64,000 nucleotides of DNA from Luteolibacter rhizosphaerae (GCF_025950095.1 NZ_JAPDDR010000001.1:62001-126000), one strand, 5' to 3'. Counted from the first letter of the stretch, positions 36,762-45,653 are shown. Numbers and translations are program-made. Notes: a model not told the origin generated them from the letters alone.

Positions 36762-37214
36762 CTAGGCGGGCGCGGTCTCGAAACGATGGCGATACCGCTC
36801 GACCAAAGCCCGGAGCACGTTCGGCTCCACCGGCTTGGCCAGATGATCGTCGAAGCCGGCCCGGGCGGACTCCAGCCGGTGGCTGTTCTGGTCGTAGCCG
36901 CTGAGCGCGACCATCACGATCTGCTGCCCGGCCTCCTCGCTCCGGATGCGCCGTGCGGCCTCCAGACCGTCCAGCTCCGGCATCCCAATGTCCATCAGGA
37001 TCAGTTGCGGGGCGAAGCTCGCGGCCTGCTCGATCGCCGCCAAGCCGTCGTAGGCTACCCGCACCTGATGTCCTTCCATTTCAAAGAACATGGCGAGGAT
37101 GTCGGCCGCATTCCGGCCATCATCCACGACCAATACTTTCAGAGGAGGCGGCGCGGCGGCCGGGGCGGTAGGTACATCGCTTTCCACGGTGGCAGGGAGG
37201 TGTTCCGTGATCAT
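36762..37214 (-). CDS. Stand-alone response regulator receiver
   Basis: A 150-residue single REC domain: acidic pocket VVDDGRN, phospho-acceptor Asp in LILMDIGMPELDG (about residue 75), switch Ser in MVALSG, and Lys in DDHLAKPV. No output domain, so it likely relays phosphate or binds partners. Its sequence is strikingly like the receiver at the C-terminus of the 42169-44817 kinase (VVDDG..ADILAMFFE.EG, AYDG, EAARRIR), suggesting that they share partners. Confidence 0.93.
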   Translation of the reverse strand: MITEHLPATVESDVPTAPAAAPPPLKVLVVDDGRNAADILAMFFEMEGHQVRVAYDGLAAIEQAASFAPQLILMDIGMPELDGLEAARRIRSEEAGQQIVMVALSGYDQNSHRLESARAGFDDHLAKPVEPNVLRALVERYRHRFETAPA

Positions 37215-37548
37215 GCTTGGGCGACCGGAGTCAGGGAGAAAAATCGGATCAACCTTGATGCCTTGAAAGAAGGCGCCCCGGCGACTGCAGAATTCCGAGC
37301 TGCCCTAAAATTCGGAAGTCCGCGTCGCCGGGGTCTGGTTGATGTGGGTCGCTTGCGGGCGGCACACCCAGCCTGCATTGATGCCCGGTTGCGACACGGT
37401 AAGATATAGCAGAAGGGGTGCTCAGGTTTTGCTTTTGTTCGGATCATGTTGGAGATGAGTCGAATATCGAATAATTGAGTTGTTAGATAAGAGGCTTTCG
37501 CATTGCAAAACAGAGCATTTTTGCGCCCTAACCGATGCAAACGGCAAT
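37215..37548. other. Intergenic region (334 bp) with a large hairpin
   Basis: Between the receiver gene start (37214, minus) and the end of the transporter gene (37549, minus). It holds the 58-nt inverted repeat at 37276-37333 and then an AT-richer stretch (37430-37520). No convincing ORF was found on either strand. Confidence 0.8.
37276..37333. other. Long imperfect hairpin upstream of the receiver gene
   Basis: CCCCGGCGAC at 37276-37285 pairs with GTCGCCGGGG at 37324-37333; a second paired block (TTCCGA with TCGGAA) extends the stem inward. It lies 62 bp upstream of the receiver start, in its leader on the minus strand. On that strand a T-rich stretch follows, so it could be an attenuator. 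Confidence 0.75.
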
Positions 37549-39933
37549 TCAGACTCCGGTGCCTGCCAATCGTTCCAACTCGCTTGCCACCTCCGCGGCA
37601 TTTTCTTCGAGCAGTCGTCTTTCCCGCCGGGTGAAGCGCCGCGGGGATGTGTCCATCACACATAGCGCCCCGATCGGCATCCCGTTTGCAGCCCGGATAG
37701 GTGCACCGGCGTAGAATCGCAGCTCGTGCTTCACGAGCATCGGGTTTCCGGTGAAGCGCCGGTCTCGCTTCAGATCCTCGACCACCACCACCTCGTTCGC
37801 GGCCACCACGTGGGCGCAGACGGAGAGGTCCCTCGGGATTTCCCGTTCCTCGGCCAGCTCTTCCGGCAGACCGGTGTGAGCCTTGTAGTATTGGCGGTCC
37901 CGGTCGACCAAGGTGATGGCCGCCACCGGAACCTCGAAGACGCGGGACATCTTTGCCGTGACATGGTCGAGCGCCGGTTCGCGCTCCGGATTGACCAAGC
38001 CCAACTCGTCCAAGGTGAGCTGCCGTGCCTCCTCATCCTCCGGCACGGGGGGCGGCTCCTTTTGCTCGGTCAGGCGAAAGGCGAGCCGGTCGCACCAGTC
38101 GGCCGCCGCCTCGAGCGTGTGGAAAACTTCCTCCGCCCCGGCCTCCCTCAGCATCTTCACATGCTCCGCACTCTCCCCGTCCTGGCTCCAGAGGCAGACG
38201 ATCAGCCGCTGTTCCGGCAGGCTCTCTCGGATCTTCCGGCACAGATTGCGGGCGTGGATCGGCTTGGATGGCGCCACCACCGTGATGCAGGCCAGATCGG
38301 CCATCTTCCTCCCCAGTTCGGACACCAACTCGCTGGTGATGCGGCGGTCGGGGGAATGACCTGCCTCGAATCCGTGCTGGCGTAGCAAGTGCGCCAGCAT
38401 GGTCCCCGCCAGTTCGTCCCTCTCGGCCCGGGCCGGGAGACACTGGATCCGCAGGGCAGGGAGCAGGACCCCATCCTCGGAGGGAGCTTCCGGAGCGAAA
38501 CGCTCTCCCAGATCTTCCACCATATCCCGCACGGCCGTGGCGATGCGATCCCGTTGCTCGGTATCGATCAGTCCTTGGCGGTGGTCCTCTTCCGCCGCCA
38601 TGACCACCGGCACCAGCATTTCATCGTAGAGTTCTCCCAGAGACTTGGACTTCAGGAAGCCGTCTGCCAGTTCGCTCTCGTCGTGTTCCCCGGCGCGGAG
38701 CATGCGGTGGTAACAATCCTCCGCCGGTGTAAGCGCCTGCTCTTCTCCGAGCACCACGCTCAGAAAGGAAAGCTGCGGGATATGGCGGCCCATGACCACC
38801 AGGCATACGGTAATCGGTGTAGCCAGCACTAGGCCCGGCGTGCCCCACATCCAGGTCCAGAACACGGCCGCCACAATCAGCGCGATGGAAGAAACGCCGG
38901 TGCTGGAACCATACAGCCAAGGTTCCATCACATTGTTGCTGAGAAGCTCGATCACCACGAAAAGCCCGATCGTCAGCAAGGGGGGCAGCCAGGTGGGAGA
39001 AACCGCGAGCGAGAGAATGATGGGGAAGGCCGCGGCGATCCAAGGCCCGATGTACGGGATGAACCGTAGCACCGCCGCCAGGGCGCCCCAGAGGATGGCA
39101 TTTGGCACGCCGATGAAGTAGAGCCCCAGGGAAAGCGGAATGCCGTAGGTGACATTCACCACCAACTGCATGAATAGATACTTCCGCACCCGCACGGCGG
39201 CATCATCCATCGCTCGCGTTGTCGAGCTGATGCGACCTTGCCCCACCAGCCGGATTAAGCGCGCCTGCAGGTCGTCCCGCTTCAGCAGCATGAAGGTGGC
39301 GAGCAATAGGACCAAGGCCGCGGTTCCCAAGGGTCCCAAGACCGGAGTCAAAATCCCGCCAATCTCGCCGAGCACGGAAGAATCCGGCGTCGCCACCACC
39401 TCCACCGGCATGGGGTCACCCTTGGCCTCCTGGGTTTTCTGGTCCGCTTCGGCGATGGCACCGGGAAGATCTTTCTTCAGATCTTCCATGGTTTCCGAAA
39501 CCTTGTCGAAGGTTCCTCCTTTCGGGAGCTGCACCGCTTGTAGTTTGGCCCGGATATTCTCCTTATAGCCCGGAAGCTGGTTAGCCAGGTCCACCGTTTG
39601 GGCAGCGAGAATCCATCCCATCCCGATGGTGCCGCCCACGATCATAACCATGGTGAAGATCACCGCCGCCACCTTTCCGATCCATTTCTCCAACTTCGTG
39701 ACGAAGGGGGAGAGCAGGAAAGTGATCAGGGCCGCCAGACAAAGGGGGATCAGGAAATCCTTGCCGAAGTAGAGGCCCGCGATGAGCGCCGAGCTCAGAG
39801 CGATGGCCCGGATCCCGATGAGGGCCTCCGCTGCCGAGCGCCGATGAGTGGAGGGGGGCAGGGAAGGGTGGCGGGAGGTGGAGGGCATTTGGAAAGGGCT
39901 TCGCAGAACCGGTGCCGCGCTTCCAAGGCCCAT
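37549..39933 (-). CDS. AI-2E family transporter fused to a regulatory domain and a GAF domain
   Basis: A 794-residue protein. The N-terminal half (about 35-400) is an AI-2E/PerM-type multi-pass transporter: IALSSALIAGLYFGKDFLIPLCLAALITFLLSPFV, VRKYLFMQLVVNVTYGIPLSLGLYF and FIPYIGPWIAAAFPIILSLAV are membrane or family blocks. A cytosolic stretch (about 480-640) looks like an alpha/beta CheY or B12-binding-like domain. The last 130 residues are GAF-like (FEVPVAAITLVDRDRQYYKAH ... FYAGAPIRAANGMPIGALCVMD), a small-molecule sensor fold. The substrate exported is unknown. Its upstream region contains two TGCA-N3-TGCA sites. Confidence 0.85.
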   Translation of the reverse strand: MGLGSAAPVLRSPFQMPSTSRHPSLPPSTHRRSAAEALIGIRAIALSSALIAGLYFGKDFLIPLCLAALITFLLSPFVTKLEKWIGKVAAVIFTMVMIVGGTIGMGWILAAQTVDLANQLPGYKENIRAKLQAVQLPKGGTFDKVSETMEDLKKDLPGAIAEADQKTQEAKGDPMPVEVVATPDSSVLGEIGGILTPVLGPLGTAALVLLLATFMLLKRDDLQARLIRLVGQGRISSTTRAMDDAAVRVRKYLFMQLVVNVTYGIPLSLGLYFIGVPNAILWGALAAVLRFIPYIGPWIAAAFPIILSLAVSPTWLPPLLTIGLFVVIELLSNNVMEPWLYGSSTGVSSIALIVAAVFWTWMWGTPGLVLATPITVCLVVMGRHIPQLSFLSVVLGEEQALTPAEDCYHRMLRAGEHDESELADGFLKSKSLGELYDEMLVPVVMAAEEDHRQGLIDTEQRDRIATAVRDMVEDLGERFAPEAPSEDGVLLPALRIQCLPARAERDELAGTMLAHLLRQHGFEAGHSPDRRITSELVSELGRKMADLACITVVAPSKPIHARNLCRKIRESLPEQRLIVCLWSQDGESAEHVKMLREAGAEEVFHTLEAAADWCDRLAFRLTEQKEPPPVPEDEEARQLTLDELGLVNPEREPALDHVTAKMSRVFEVPVAAITLVDRDRQYYKAHTGLPEELAEEREIPRDLSVCAHVVAANEVVVVEDLKRDRRFTGNPMLVKHELRFYAGAPIRAANGMPIGALCVMDTSPRRFTRRERRLLEENAAEVASELERLAGTGV

Positions 39934-39959
39934 CTAACGTGGATCCGCTACCGCGCAAT

Positions 39960-40034
39960 TTGCAATCTGCATAGCGCCAATCGCCTATGGATTGCATAGT
40001 GCAACCACTTTACCAGAGCCCTGCATCTTGCATC
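39960..40034. promoter_or_regulatory. Three paired TGCA-N3-TGCA sites at about 30-bp spacing
   Basis: Paired heptamers start at 39960 (TTGCAAT, CTGCATA), 39992 (TTGCATA, GTGCAAC) and 40021 (CTGCATC, TTGCATC). The distances between starts are 32 and 29 bp, near three helical turns. They lie upstream of the AI-2E/GAF transporter gene (start 39933), the last one inside the 3' end of the DUF4336 gene. Confidence 0.6.
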
Positions 40035-40684
40035 GCCCGCTCTAGCAGCACTTTCCCGTTTCGCTCGATCAGTTCCCCGTGGCCCGGGATGATCCGGTCG
40101 AAGTCGGAGGCAAACACCTCTTCCAAGGACTTCCGGAACGCCTCACGGTCGCTGATGCACCATTTGAAGATCCGGCTCATCCCCGGGTAGCGGTGGAAGC
40201 CCGCGATGTGACGATGGAAAAAGCGATCCCAGCCGCCTTCGCTAGCCGGGAAATTGAAAATCAGATCGGCCAAGATCAGCGTTCGGGAGGGCCGGTGAAG
40301 GATCAAATGCTCCTCCAGCTTCGGCGCGCCTGCCAGCCGGATCACCCGGATCTCCTCGTTCCATTCCTGCGGTGCCGGGATCAAGTCCTTCACCGGGAAC
40401 TCCACCACTTTTCCAAAGCCCGGCGGGCCCAAGAAAGGTATCCCGGGAAATGCCTCTCTCCCCTCCGCGGCATAGGTGTCGTGAAGCAGCATCGATTCGA
40501 GCAACCATGCCGGCTCCCCTGCACTCCTGATCGCGGCGATGTCGGCTGAAGTGAAGGGCGCCATCGAGTGCACGATCAGTTTTCCTGAGTTCAAACGGAT
40601 CACGGTCACGGTTCGACCATGGCCGGTGCCCAGCACCGAAAGCGGATAGCGCAGCGTCCAGAGCCCTGGGGCGATCTCGTTCAT
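40010..40684 (-). CDS. DUF4336 domain protein
   Basis: A 224-residue protein with the DUF4336 pattern, a metallo-beta-lactamase-like fold: IAPGLWTLRYPLSVLGTGHGRTVTVIRL at the start, IVHSMAPFTSADIAAIRSAG, LILHRPSRTLILADLIFNFP and IIPGHGELIERNGK. His residues are present at the expected places, but the catalytic HxHxDH motif of true lactamases is not. Function unknown. The ATG at 40684 (MNEIAPGLW) is preferred. 47 bp after the DUF3224 gene, probably one transcript. Confidence 0.85.
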   Translation of the reverse strand: MNEIAPGLWTLRYPLSVLGTGHGRTVTVIRLNSGKLIVHSMAPFTSADIAAIRSAGEPAWLLESMLLHDTYAAEGREAFPGIPFLGPPGFGKVVEFPVKDLIPAPQEWNEEIRVIRLAGAPKLEEHLILHRPSRTLILADLIFNFPASEGGWDRFFHRHIAGFHRYPGMSRIFKWCISDREAFRKSLEEVFASDFDRIIPGHGELIERNGKVLLERAMQDAGLW

Positions 40685-40731
40685 GCTCATCCCGCTTCTG
40701 AAGGGTGCTGATGATTCTGGCAAGGACCGGC

Positions 40732-41298
40732 TCAGGCCCCGGCGTTCAAGGGGGAAGGTGCTGCCAGCACCGTCTCGCGATCTTCCTCCACACCCTCGAT
40801 GTCATACTGCAACGTGAGCGGGGTGTCGCAACCGGTGGAAGCATACTCCCCGTGCCCCCGCAGGCTCGCCAGCTTGCCCGTACCGGAGCTTGGAATCACA
40901 CTGAAGGTGGACTTCGCGGTTCCGCCTTCGAAGCTACCGGCGTGTTGCAGTATGAAGCTGCCGGTGTAACCGGCCAAGCCTCCTTGCACGCGTTCCATAC
41001 CGAGAAAAACCGCCGAGCCATTCTCGCGGTAGCTCATCAGATACTCGACCACTCCCTCTCCCTCGATATCGCCGCGGTAGCTCACACGCGCGCTCACACG
41101 TGTCATCTTGGGCTGTCCCGTCTTCTCGTGGATGGGTTTCTCGTCCCAAGATTCGACGGTGAAGACGGCGTTCGCGAAGTTGCTCATCCCTTCCTTCCAG
41201 CACTGCGGACACCAAGTGCCTGAGGGATTCAGGGAGTGCTTGAAATCAGCTTGATACGAGGAGCCCGGAGGCCTTGAGGGCTGTTCTTCGTCTCGCAT
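40732..41298 (-). CDS. DUF3224 domain protein
   Basis: A 188-residue protein with the DUF3224 core: NAVFTVESWDEKP, VSYRGDIEGEGVVEYLMSY, VFLGMERVQGGLAGYTGSFILQHAGSF, STFSVIPSSGTGKLASLRGHGEY. The family is a small barrel of unknown function. The extra N-terminal segment with GTWCPQCW (CxxC) is longer than the usual 130-residue family members and could bind metal. Start ATG at 41298 follows a TGCA-rich leader. Confidence 0.85.
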   Translation of the reverse strand: MRDEEQPSRPPGSSYQADFKHSLNPSGTWCPQCWKEGMSNFANAVFTVESWDEKPIHEKTGQPKMTRVSARVSYRGDIEGEGVVEYLMSYRENGSAVFLGMERVQGGLAGYTGSFILQHAGSFEGGTAKSTFSVIPSSGTGKLASLRGHGEYASTGCDTPLTLQYDIEGVEEDRETVLAAPSPLNAGA

Positions 41299-41346
41299 TG
41301 TGCATCGCCCTCTGCGAAGCGGGTGCAAGCCGCACGGATGCATCAA

Positions 41347-41370
41347 GCTCCGACCGGTTCCGGTCGGAGC
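41347..41370. other. Perfect 11-bp hairpin
   Basis: GCTCCGACCGG (41347-41357) with CCGGTCGGAGC (41360-41370) and a TT loop. It lies between the hypothetical gene at 41399-41719 and the DUF3224 start, both on minus. No clean T-tract on either strand, so weak terminator or leader hairpin. Confidence 0.7.
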
Positions 41371-41398
41371 CTTCAACCCCATCTTGGAATAGGCGGGC

Positions 41399-41719
41399 TT
41401 ATTTCGAAGCGCGCATCGTCAGAACCTTGTCCCGCGGCACCCAGTTCTCGAAGGAGCCGTCCTTCAGCACGCACCATTCATCGGACATGTAGATCAGTTG
41501 CCCGCGCAAGGTGCCATCCGGTTGGAAACCTGCAGGAGCGGCTTGGGTGGCGGAGAGATCCGGCCGCTCCGCCCGCGGGTCCAAGGTGATGATACATTCC
41601 GCGTTGTAAGGATACGCGAGGGTGGTTCCGGTTGCGGGCGGCTTGGCATTTTGGGCACCGAGCTGGACATAGGAGATCGTGGCCAAGGTGGCCGCGGTGA
41701 GGATCAGGAACGTTTTCAT
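41399..41719 (-). CDS. Small secreted protein of unknown function (106 aa)
   Basis: Signal peptide MKTFLILTAATLATISYVQLGAQ, then a mature domain with LAYPYNAECIITLDPRAE and GQLIYMSDEWCVLKDGSFENWVPRDKVLTMRASK. The last part resembles a small SH3-like fold. Not recognised. Starts next to a divergent small membrane protein gene. Confidence 0.75.
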   Translation of the reverse strand: MKTFLILTAATLATISYVQLGAQNAKPPATGTTLAYPYNAECIITLDPRAERPDLSATQAAPAGFQPDGTLRGQLIYMSDEWCVLKDGSFENWVPRDKVLTMRASK

Positions 41720-41917
41720 ATGGGACTTGAGTCAGGGGTTCGGGGATCTAGCTAACAGAATGCACCCGTGTCGTGCCAAACGCAAGGATCGAGCTGGATG
41801 TCTCGCAAGCACTTGAAAGAGCGCCAGTCGGCTCCGCTTCCTTTCGGCACAAGGATTGCACGCGTCCGGTTTCTCCCCGCTCCGTGATGGCACGACCGTT
41901 GCGAGATGGGAGCTACC

Positions 41918-42046
41918 ATGAAAAAACCGAACAAACTCAAGCAGGCTCGGGGCGAGAGCGGTAAGATCGGCTGGATCTTGCTCTGGCTTCTGGGCGTGCC
42001 GATTCCGGTTCTGCTGATTCTCTTTCTCCTGCGCGGTTGCACCTGA
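41918..42046 (+). CDS. Conserved small membrane protein (42 aa)
   Basis: Reads MKKPNKLKQARGESGK, then a membrane segment GWILLWLLGVPIPVLLILFLL and RGCT at the C-terminus. A GGGAG ribosome site lies 8 bp upstream of the ATG at 41918. The pattern (basic head, IGWILLWLLGxPIPVLLxLFLLRGCT tail) is one that I recall in many bacteria as an unnamed small protein. Function unknown. Confidence 0.82.
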   Translation: MKKPNKLKQARGESGKIGWILLWLLGVPIPVLLILFLLRGCT

Positions 42047-42106
42047 ACCAGCCCGGCATTCATCCATCATTGTCCTAACAGCCGAGGCCTGCGGGATAAT
42101 GATTAA

Positions 42107-42120
42107 TTGCATCTTGCATT
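42107..42120. promoter_or_regulatory. TGCA-N3-TGCA site upstream of a hybrid kinase
   Basis: TTGCATC, TTGCATT, 49 bp upstream of the ATG at 42169. Same paired-heptamer form as the sites at 39960-40034, 47568-47581 and 53011-53024. Confidence 0.5.
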
Positions 42121-42168
42121 TGCTGCCAAGCTTGTCGTAGCGCGGTCGGACCTCTAACTTTCACGCCG

Positions 42169-44817
42169 ATGGCTTTGCCCTTGGAAGACGAAAAACAGGA
42201 TCTTCCGGCGAACCCCTCAACGGGTCCTCCGGCACGCGACTTGGGAGAGGAGGCGCTTCAGATCCTGGGCAATATAGGACAAGGATTTCTGACCGTCGAT
42301 CCGGAGTTCCGCATCGCCTACATCAATCCGCGGGCCGAAGAGATCGGCGGCCGCAGCCGTGGGGAACTGGCGGGGCAACCCTTCTGGGACGTATACCCCG
42401 GAGTCGCCGGAACCGATGCAGAAGGTCACTTGCGAACGGCGATGGCTCATCGCGTTGTCCGGCGCTTTGAGTTCTTCCACCCTCCTTGGCACGTATGGTT
42501 CCGTTCTCACGCGATGCCGGCGATGGATGGCGGCCTGATCCTTTTCTTTGAGGACATCACCGAACAACGTGAGACCGACCTTGCACTGCGGAAGGCGGAA
42601 AGATTCTTCACGGCGATTGCCGAACATAGTCCGGACTGCATCAAGATTCTGGATTGCGAAGGCCGCATCATCTGGATGAGCCCCAAGGGTCTGGCTTTGA
42701 TGGAGATCGGCAGCTTGGCTGAAATCGAAGGCCGCTCTTGGATTGATCTATGGCCCGACGGTCATGGACGGGACTTGGCCCGCGCTGCATTCGACGGTGC
42801 CCTGCGCGGGGAATCCGTCGGTTTCGAGGAGTGCTGTCCCACTCTGAAAGGCCATCGTAGGTGGTGGAATGTGGCCTTGGTATCGCTTCCCGAATCACCG
42901 GGAGATCCAGCCCGCATGTTATCCATTTCCCGGGATGTCACCGAGCGCCGCCAGATCGAGGCGCGCCTGCGCGAGAGCGAGGAACGCTTCCGCAACATGG
43001 CAGATCATGCCCCGGTCATGATCTGGATTGCCGGTGAGGATGGCCTTTGCAGCTATTTGAGCCGCTCGTGGTACGAATTTACCGGCTTGGAACCCACCCG
43101 CGACAAGATCGCCGATTGGGCCACCGCCGTGCATCCCGATGATTTGCCCGAAGTGGAGGCTCGCTTGCTGCAAGCCCATCGGCGCCGCTCCGGTGCACCG
43201 GTCGAATATCGCGCCCGTCGGCACGACGGGGAATACCGTTGGCTGCTGGATGCTGCGGTCCTTCGTCATGGGAGTAACGGGAAGTTCGCCGGCTATATCG
43301 GCTCGATGACCGACATCACGGATGGCAAAACGGCGGAGAGTGCGGTCCGCCAGAGCGAGGAGCTGTTCCGCACCCTTGCGAATTCGATTCCGCAGCTTGC
43401 ATGGATGGCTCATCCGGACGGCCGTATCTTCTGGTTCAACCAGCGCTGGTACGATTACACCGGCAGCGAGCGCGGTAGCGCGGATGCGGAGAATTGGCGC
43501 GGCTTTCATGGTGAATCGGATGGTGCCGCTCCGATGGAAGCATTCGACCGCGCCATCGCTTCCGGTTCCTCTTTTCAGGATGCTTTCACGCTCCGTCGTG
43601 CGGATGGCGAGTATCTCTGGCACCTTTGTCAGGTGCTCCCGATCCGGGATGATGAAGGGCAGCTCCGCCTTTGGTTCGGCACCCACACCGATATTACCGA
43701 GGAGCGCGATGCCCAGCGCCGGAAGGATCAGTTCCTCGCCACCCTCGCGCATGAACTGCGGAATCCCATCGCGCCCATCCTCACCGGGCTCGAGGTTATC
43801 CGCTCCTCGTCTTCGGATGCCTCCACGATCGCCCAAGTGGCCGCGATGATGGAGCGCCAGGCCGGGCAAATGGTCCACCTCATCGATGACCTCCTCGACA
43901 TGTCCCGCATCAATACCGGGAAGATCGTGCTCAAGAGGGAGAGCGTCGAACTCGGACAGGTGATCCGCAGCGCGGTCGAGGCTTCGCAACCGGTCATCCA
44001 ACAATACAATCACGAGTTCGTGGTGCGGGAGGATGGAGCCCGGATCGCGGTTGACGTGGATCCCCATCGCCTGTCTCAAGTCGTATCCAATCTTCTCTCG
44101 AACGCCGCCAAATACACTCCGCCACGTGGCCGCATCGAGCTGGCCTACGGCCTTGATGCTGCCTCGCGTCCCTATGTCACGGTGAGCGACAATGGCAAGG
44201 GCATCGACCCTTCCCGCCGCGAAGTGATTTTCAAACTCTTCGAGCAGGAAGACTCCGCCCGCCAAGACGGGCTCGGCATCGGTCTCACCTTGGTTCAATC
44301 GCTCGTGGACCTTCACGGCGGGACCATCGAGGTGGAAAGCGACGGGGTGGGGAAGGGCAGCCGCTTCACCGTTCGGCTCCCGGTAATTTCGCTTGAAGCC
44401 CCGCCTCCGGATGCGCTCCTGCCCCCGGCCCCTCAGGAGACCACCGGCCTGAAGCACGTTCTCGTGGTGGACGACGGCAAGAGCACCGCGGATATCCTCG
44501 CGATGTTCTTCGAACTGGAAGGCCGTGAAGTCACCGTCGCCTACGATGGCGTGGAAGCGCTTGAAGCCGCCACCGCCCGCATGCCGGAACTCATCCTCAT
44601 GGATCTGGGCATGCCGCGCATGGATGGCTTCGAGGCGGCCCGCCGCATCCGTCTCCTCCCTGGCGGAGACCGCGTGACCATGATCGCGCTCAGCGGCTGG
44701 GGCCAGGAGAAGGACAAGCTGCGTTCCCACGGAGCAGGCTTCGACGATCATCTCATCAAGCCCGTGAGCCCCGCCGACCTCCGCGCCCTCATGGAGCGCC
44801 TGCATCCCCGCCCCTGA
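42169..44817 (+). CDS. Hybrid sensor histidine kinase with PAS domains
   Basis: An 882-residue cytosolic hybrid kinase. About four PAS domains (roughly 25-135, 140-260, 270-385, 395-510; FRNMADHAPVMIWIAGEDG, FRTLANSIPQLAWMAHPDG), HisKA with RRKDQFLATLAHELRNPIAP (His about 528), HATPase (NAAKYTPPRGRIELAY, DNGKGIDPS, GLGIGLTLVQSLVDLHGG) and a receiver with VVDDGK and LILMDLGMP (Asp about 812). No membrane segment. The receiver is close to the stand-alone regulator at 36762-37214. A GTCGTAGCG/TGCA-rich leader precedes it. Confidence 0.93.
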   Translation: MALPLEDEKQDLPANPSTGPPARDLGEEALQILGNIGQGFLTVDPEFRIAYINPRAEEIGGRSRGELAGQPFWDVYPGVAGTDAEGHLRTAMAHRVVRRFEFFHPPWHVWFRSHAMPAMDGGLILFFEDITEQRETDLALRKAERFFTAIAEHSPDCIKILDCEGRIIWMSPKGLALMEIGSLAEIEGRSWIDLWPDGHGRDLARAAFDGALRGESVGFEECCPTLKGHRRWWNVALVSLPESPGDPARMLSISRDVTERRQIEARLRESEERFRNMADHAPVMIWIAGEDGLCSYLSRSWYEFTGLEPTRDKIADWATAVHPDDLPEVEARLLQAHRRRSGAPVEYRARRHDGEYRWLLDAAVLRHGSNGKFAGYIGSMTDITDGKTAESAVRQSEELFRTLANSIPQLAWMAHPDGRIFWFNQRWYDYTGSERGSADAENWRGFHGESDGAAPMEAFDRAIASGSSFQDAFTLRRADGEYLWHLCQVLPIRDDEGQLRLWFGTHTDITEERDAQRRKDQFLATLAHELRNPIAPILTGLEVIRSSSSDASTIAQVAAMMERQAGQMVHLIDDLLDMSRINTGKIVLKRESVELGQVIRSAVEASQPVIQQYNHEFVVREDGARIAVDVDPHRLSQVVSNLLSNAAKYTPPRGRIELAYGLDAASRPYVTVSDNGKGIDPSRREVIFKLFEQEDSARQDGLGIGLTLVQSLVDLHGGTIEVESDGVGKGSRFTVRLPVISLEAPPPDALLPPAPQETTGLKHVLVVDDGKSTADILAMFFELEGREVTVAYDGVEALEAATARMPELILMDLGMPRMDGFEAARRIRLLPGGDRVTMIALSGWGQEKDKLRSHGAGFDDHLIKPVSPADLRALMERLHPRP

Positions 44818-44851
44818 GACATGGCATGCCCTTTGCAAACAGGGCGGTCCC

Positions 44852-45649
44852 ATGAAAATCGGCGAAGACACTCTGGCAGGAAAGACCGCACTGGTAACGG
44901 GTGCGGGTTCAGGAATCGGCCTCGCTTCCGCGAAACTCCTGGCTCAAGCCGGAGCCCGTGTCGCCTTGCTCGGCCGGACCGCGGATGAACTCTCGGACGC
45001 CCTCGCGGAGATCGGCGGCAAGCAAGCTGGCCACTTCATCGTGAAAGCCGATGTCGGCGACGAACAAGAGATGGCTGAAGCTTTCAAGACTGTCTCCTCG
45101 CAGTGGAACCACCTCGACATCCTCCTGGTAAACGCCGGCATCAACGGCGTCTGGGCTCCCCTCGACCGCATGGAAGTCGCCGAGTGGGACGAAACCATCC
45201 GCGTGAATCTCCGTGGCACCTACCTCACCACCCGCAATGCGCTCCCACTCCTGAAAGCCCGGGGTGCCGCCGTCACCATCGTTTCCTCCGTCAATGGCAC
45301 CCGCATGTTCAGCAATACCGGCGCCACCGCCTACGCCTGCACCAAGGCCGCTCAAGTCGCCTTCGCTAAAATGATCGCGCTCGAACTCGCCAAAGACCGC
45401 GTCCGCGTGAATGTGATCTGCCCCGGCGCCATCGATACCAAGATCGACGATTCCACCGAGAAACGCGGCTTGGAAGACGTCCGCCTCCCGGTCGAATTTC
45501 CCGAAGGAGAAATCCCTCTCACCGACGGCGAACCCGGCACCGCCGAACAAGTCGCCTGCCTCGTATGGTTCCTCTCCTCCGATGCTGCCTCCCACATCAC
45601 CGGCACGGAGATCTTCATCGAGGGCGCTCAATCCCTCCTCCAAGGCTGA
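44852..45649 (+). CDS. Short-chain dehydrogenase/reductase
   Basis: A 265-residue classical SDR: NAD(P)-binding TGAGSGIGLASAKLL near residue 15, LLVNAGINGVW (NAG), catalytic Ser in TIVSSVNGT, YACTKAAQVAFAKM (YxxxK), and CPGAIDTKI. Oxidises or reduces an unknown alcohol/carbonyl. Gln-Ala-Gly-Ala-Arg after the first strand does not settle NAD versus NADP use. Convergent with the DUF2383-type gene, 4 bp away. Confidence 0.92.
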   Translation: MKIGEDTLAGKTALVTGAGSGIGLASAKLLAQAGARVALLGRTADELSDALAEIGGKQAGHFIVKADVGDEQEMAEAFKTVSSQWNHLDILLVNAGINGVWAPLDRMEVAEWDETIRVNLRGTYLTTRNALPLLKARGAAVTIVSSVNGTRMFSNTGATAYACTKAAQVAFAKMIALELAKDRVRVNVICPGAIDTKIDDSTEKRGLEDVRLPVEFPEGEIPLTDGEPGTAEQVACLVWFLSSDAASHITGTEIFIEGAQSLLQG

Positions 45650-45653
45650 GCCC

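Noticed and set aside
42919..44871. 650-codon minus-strand frame opposite a hybrid kinase
   Set aside because: The plus frame contains clear PAS, HisKA, HATPase and receiver motifs, so the antisense frame is a shadow.
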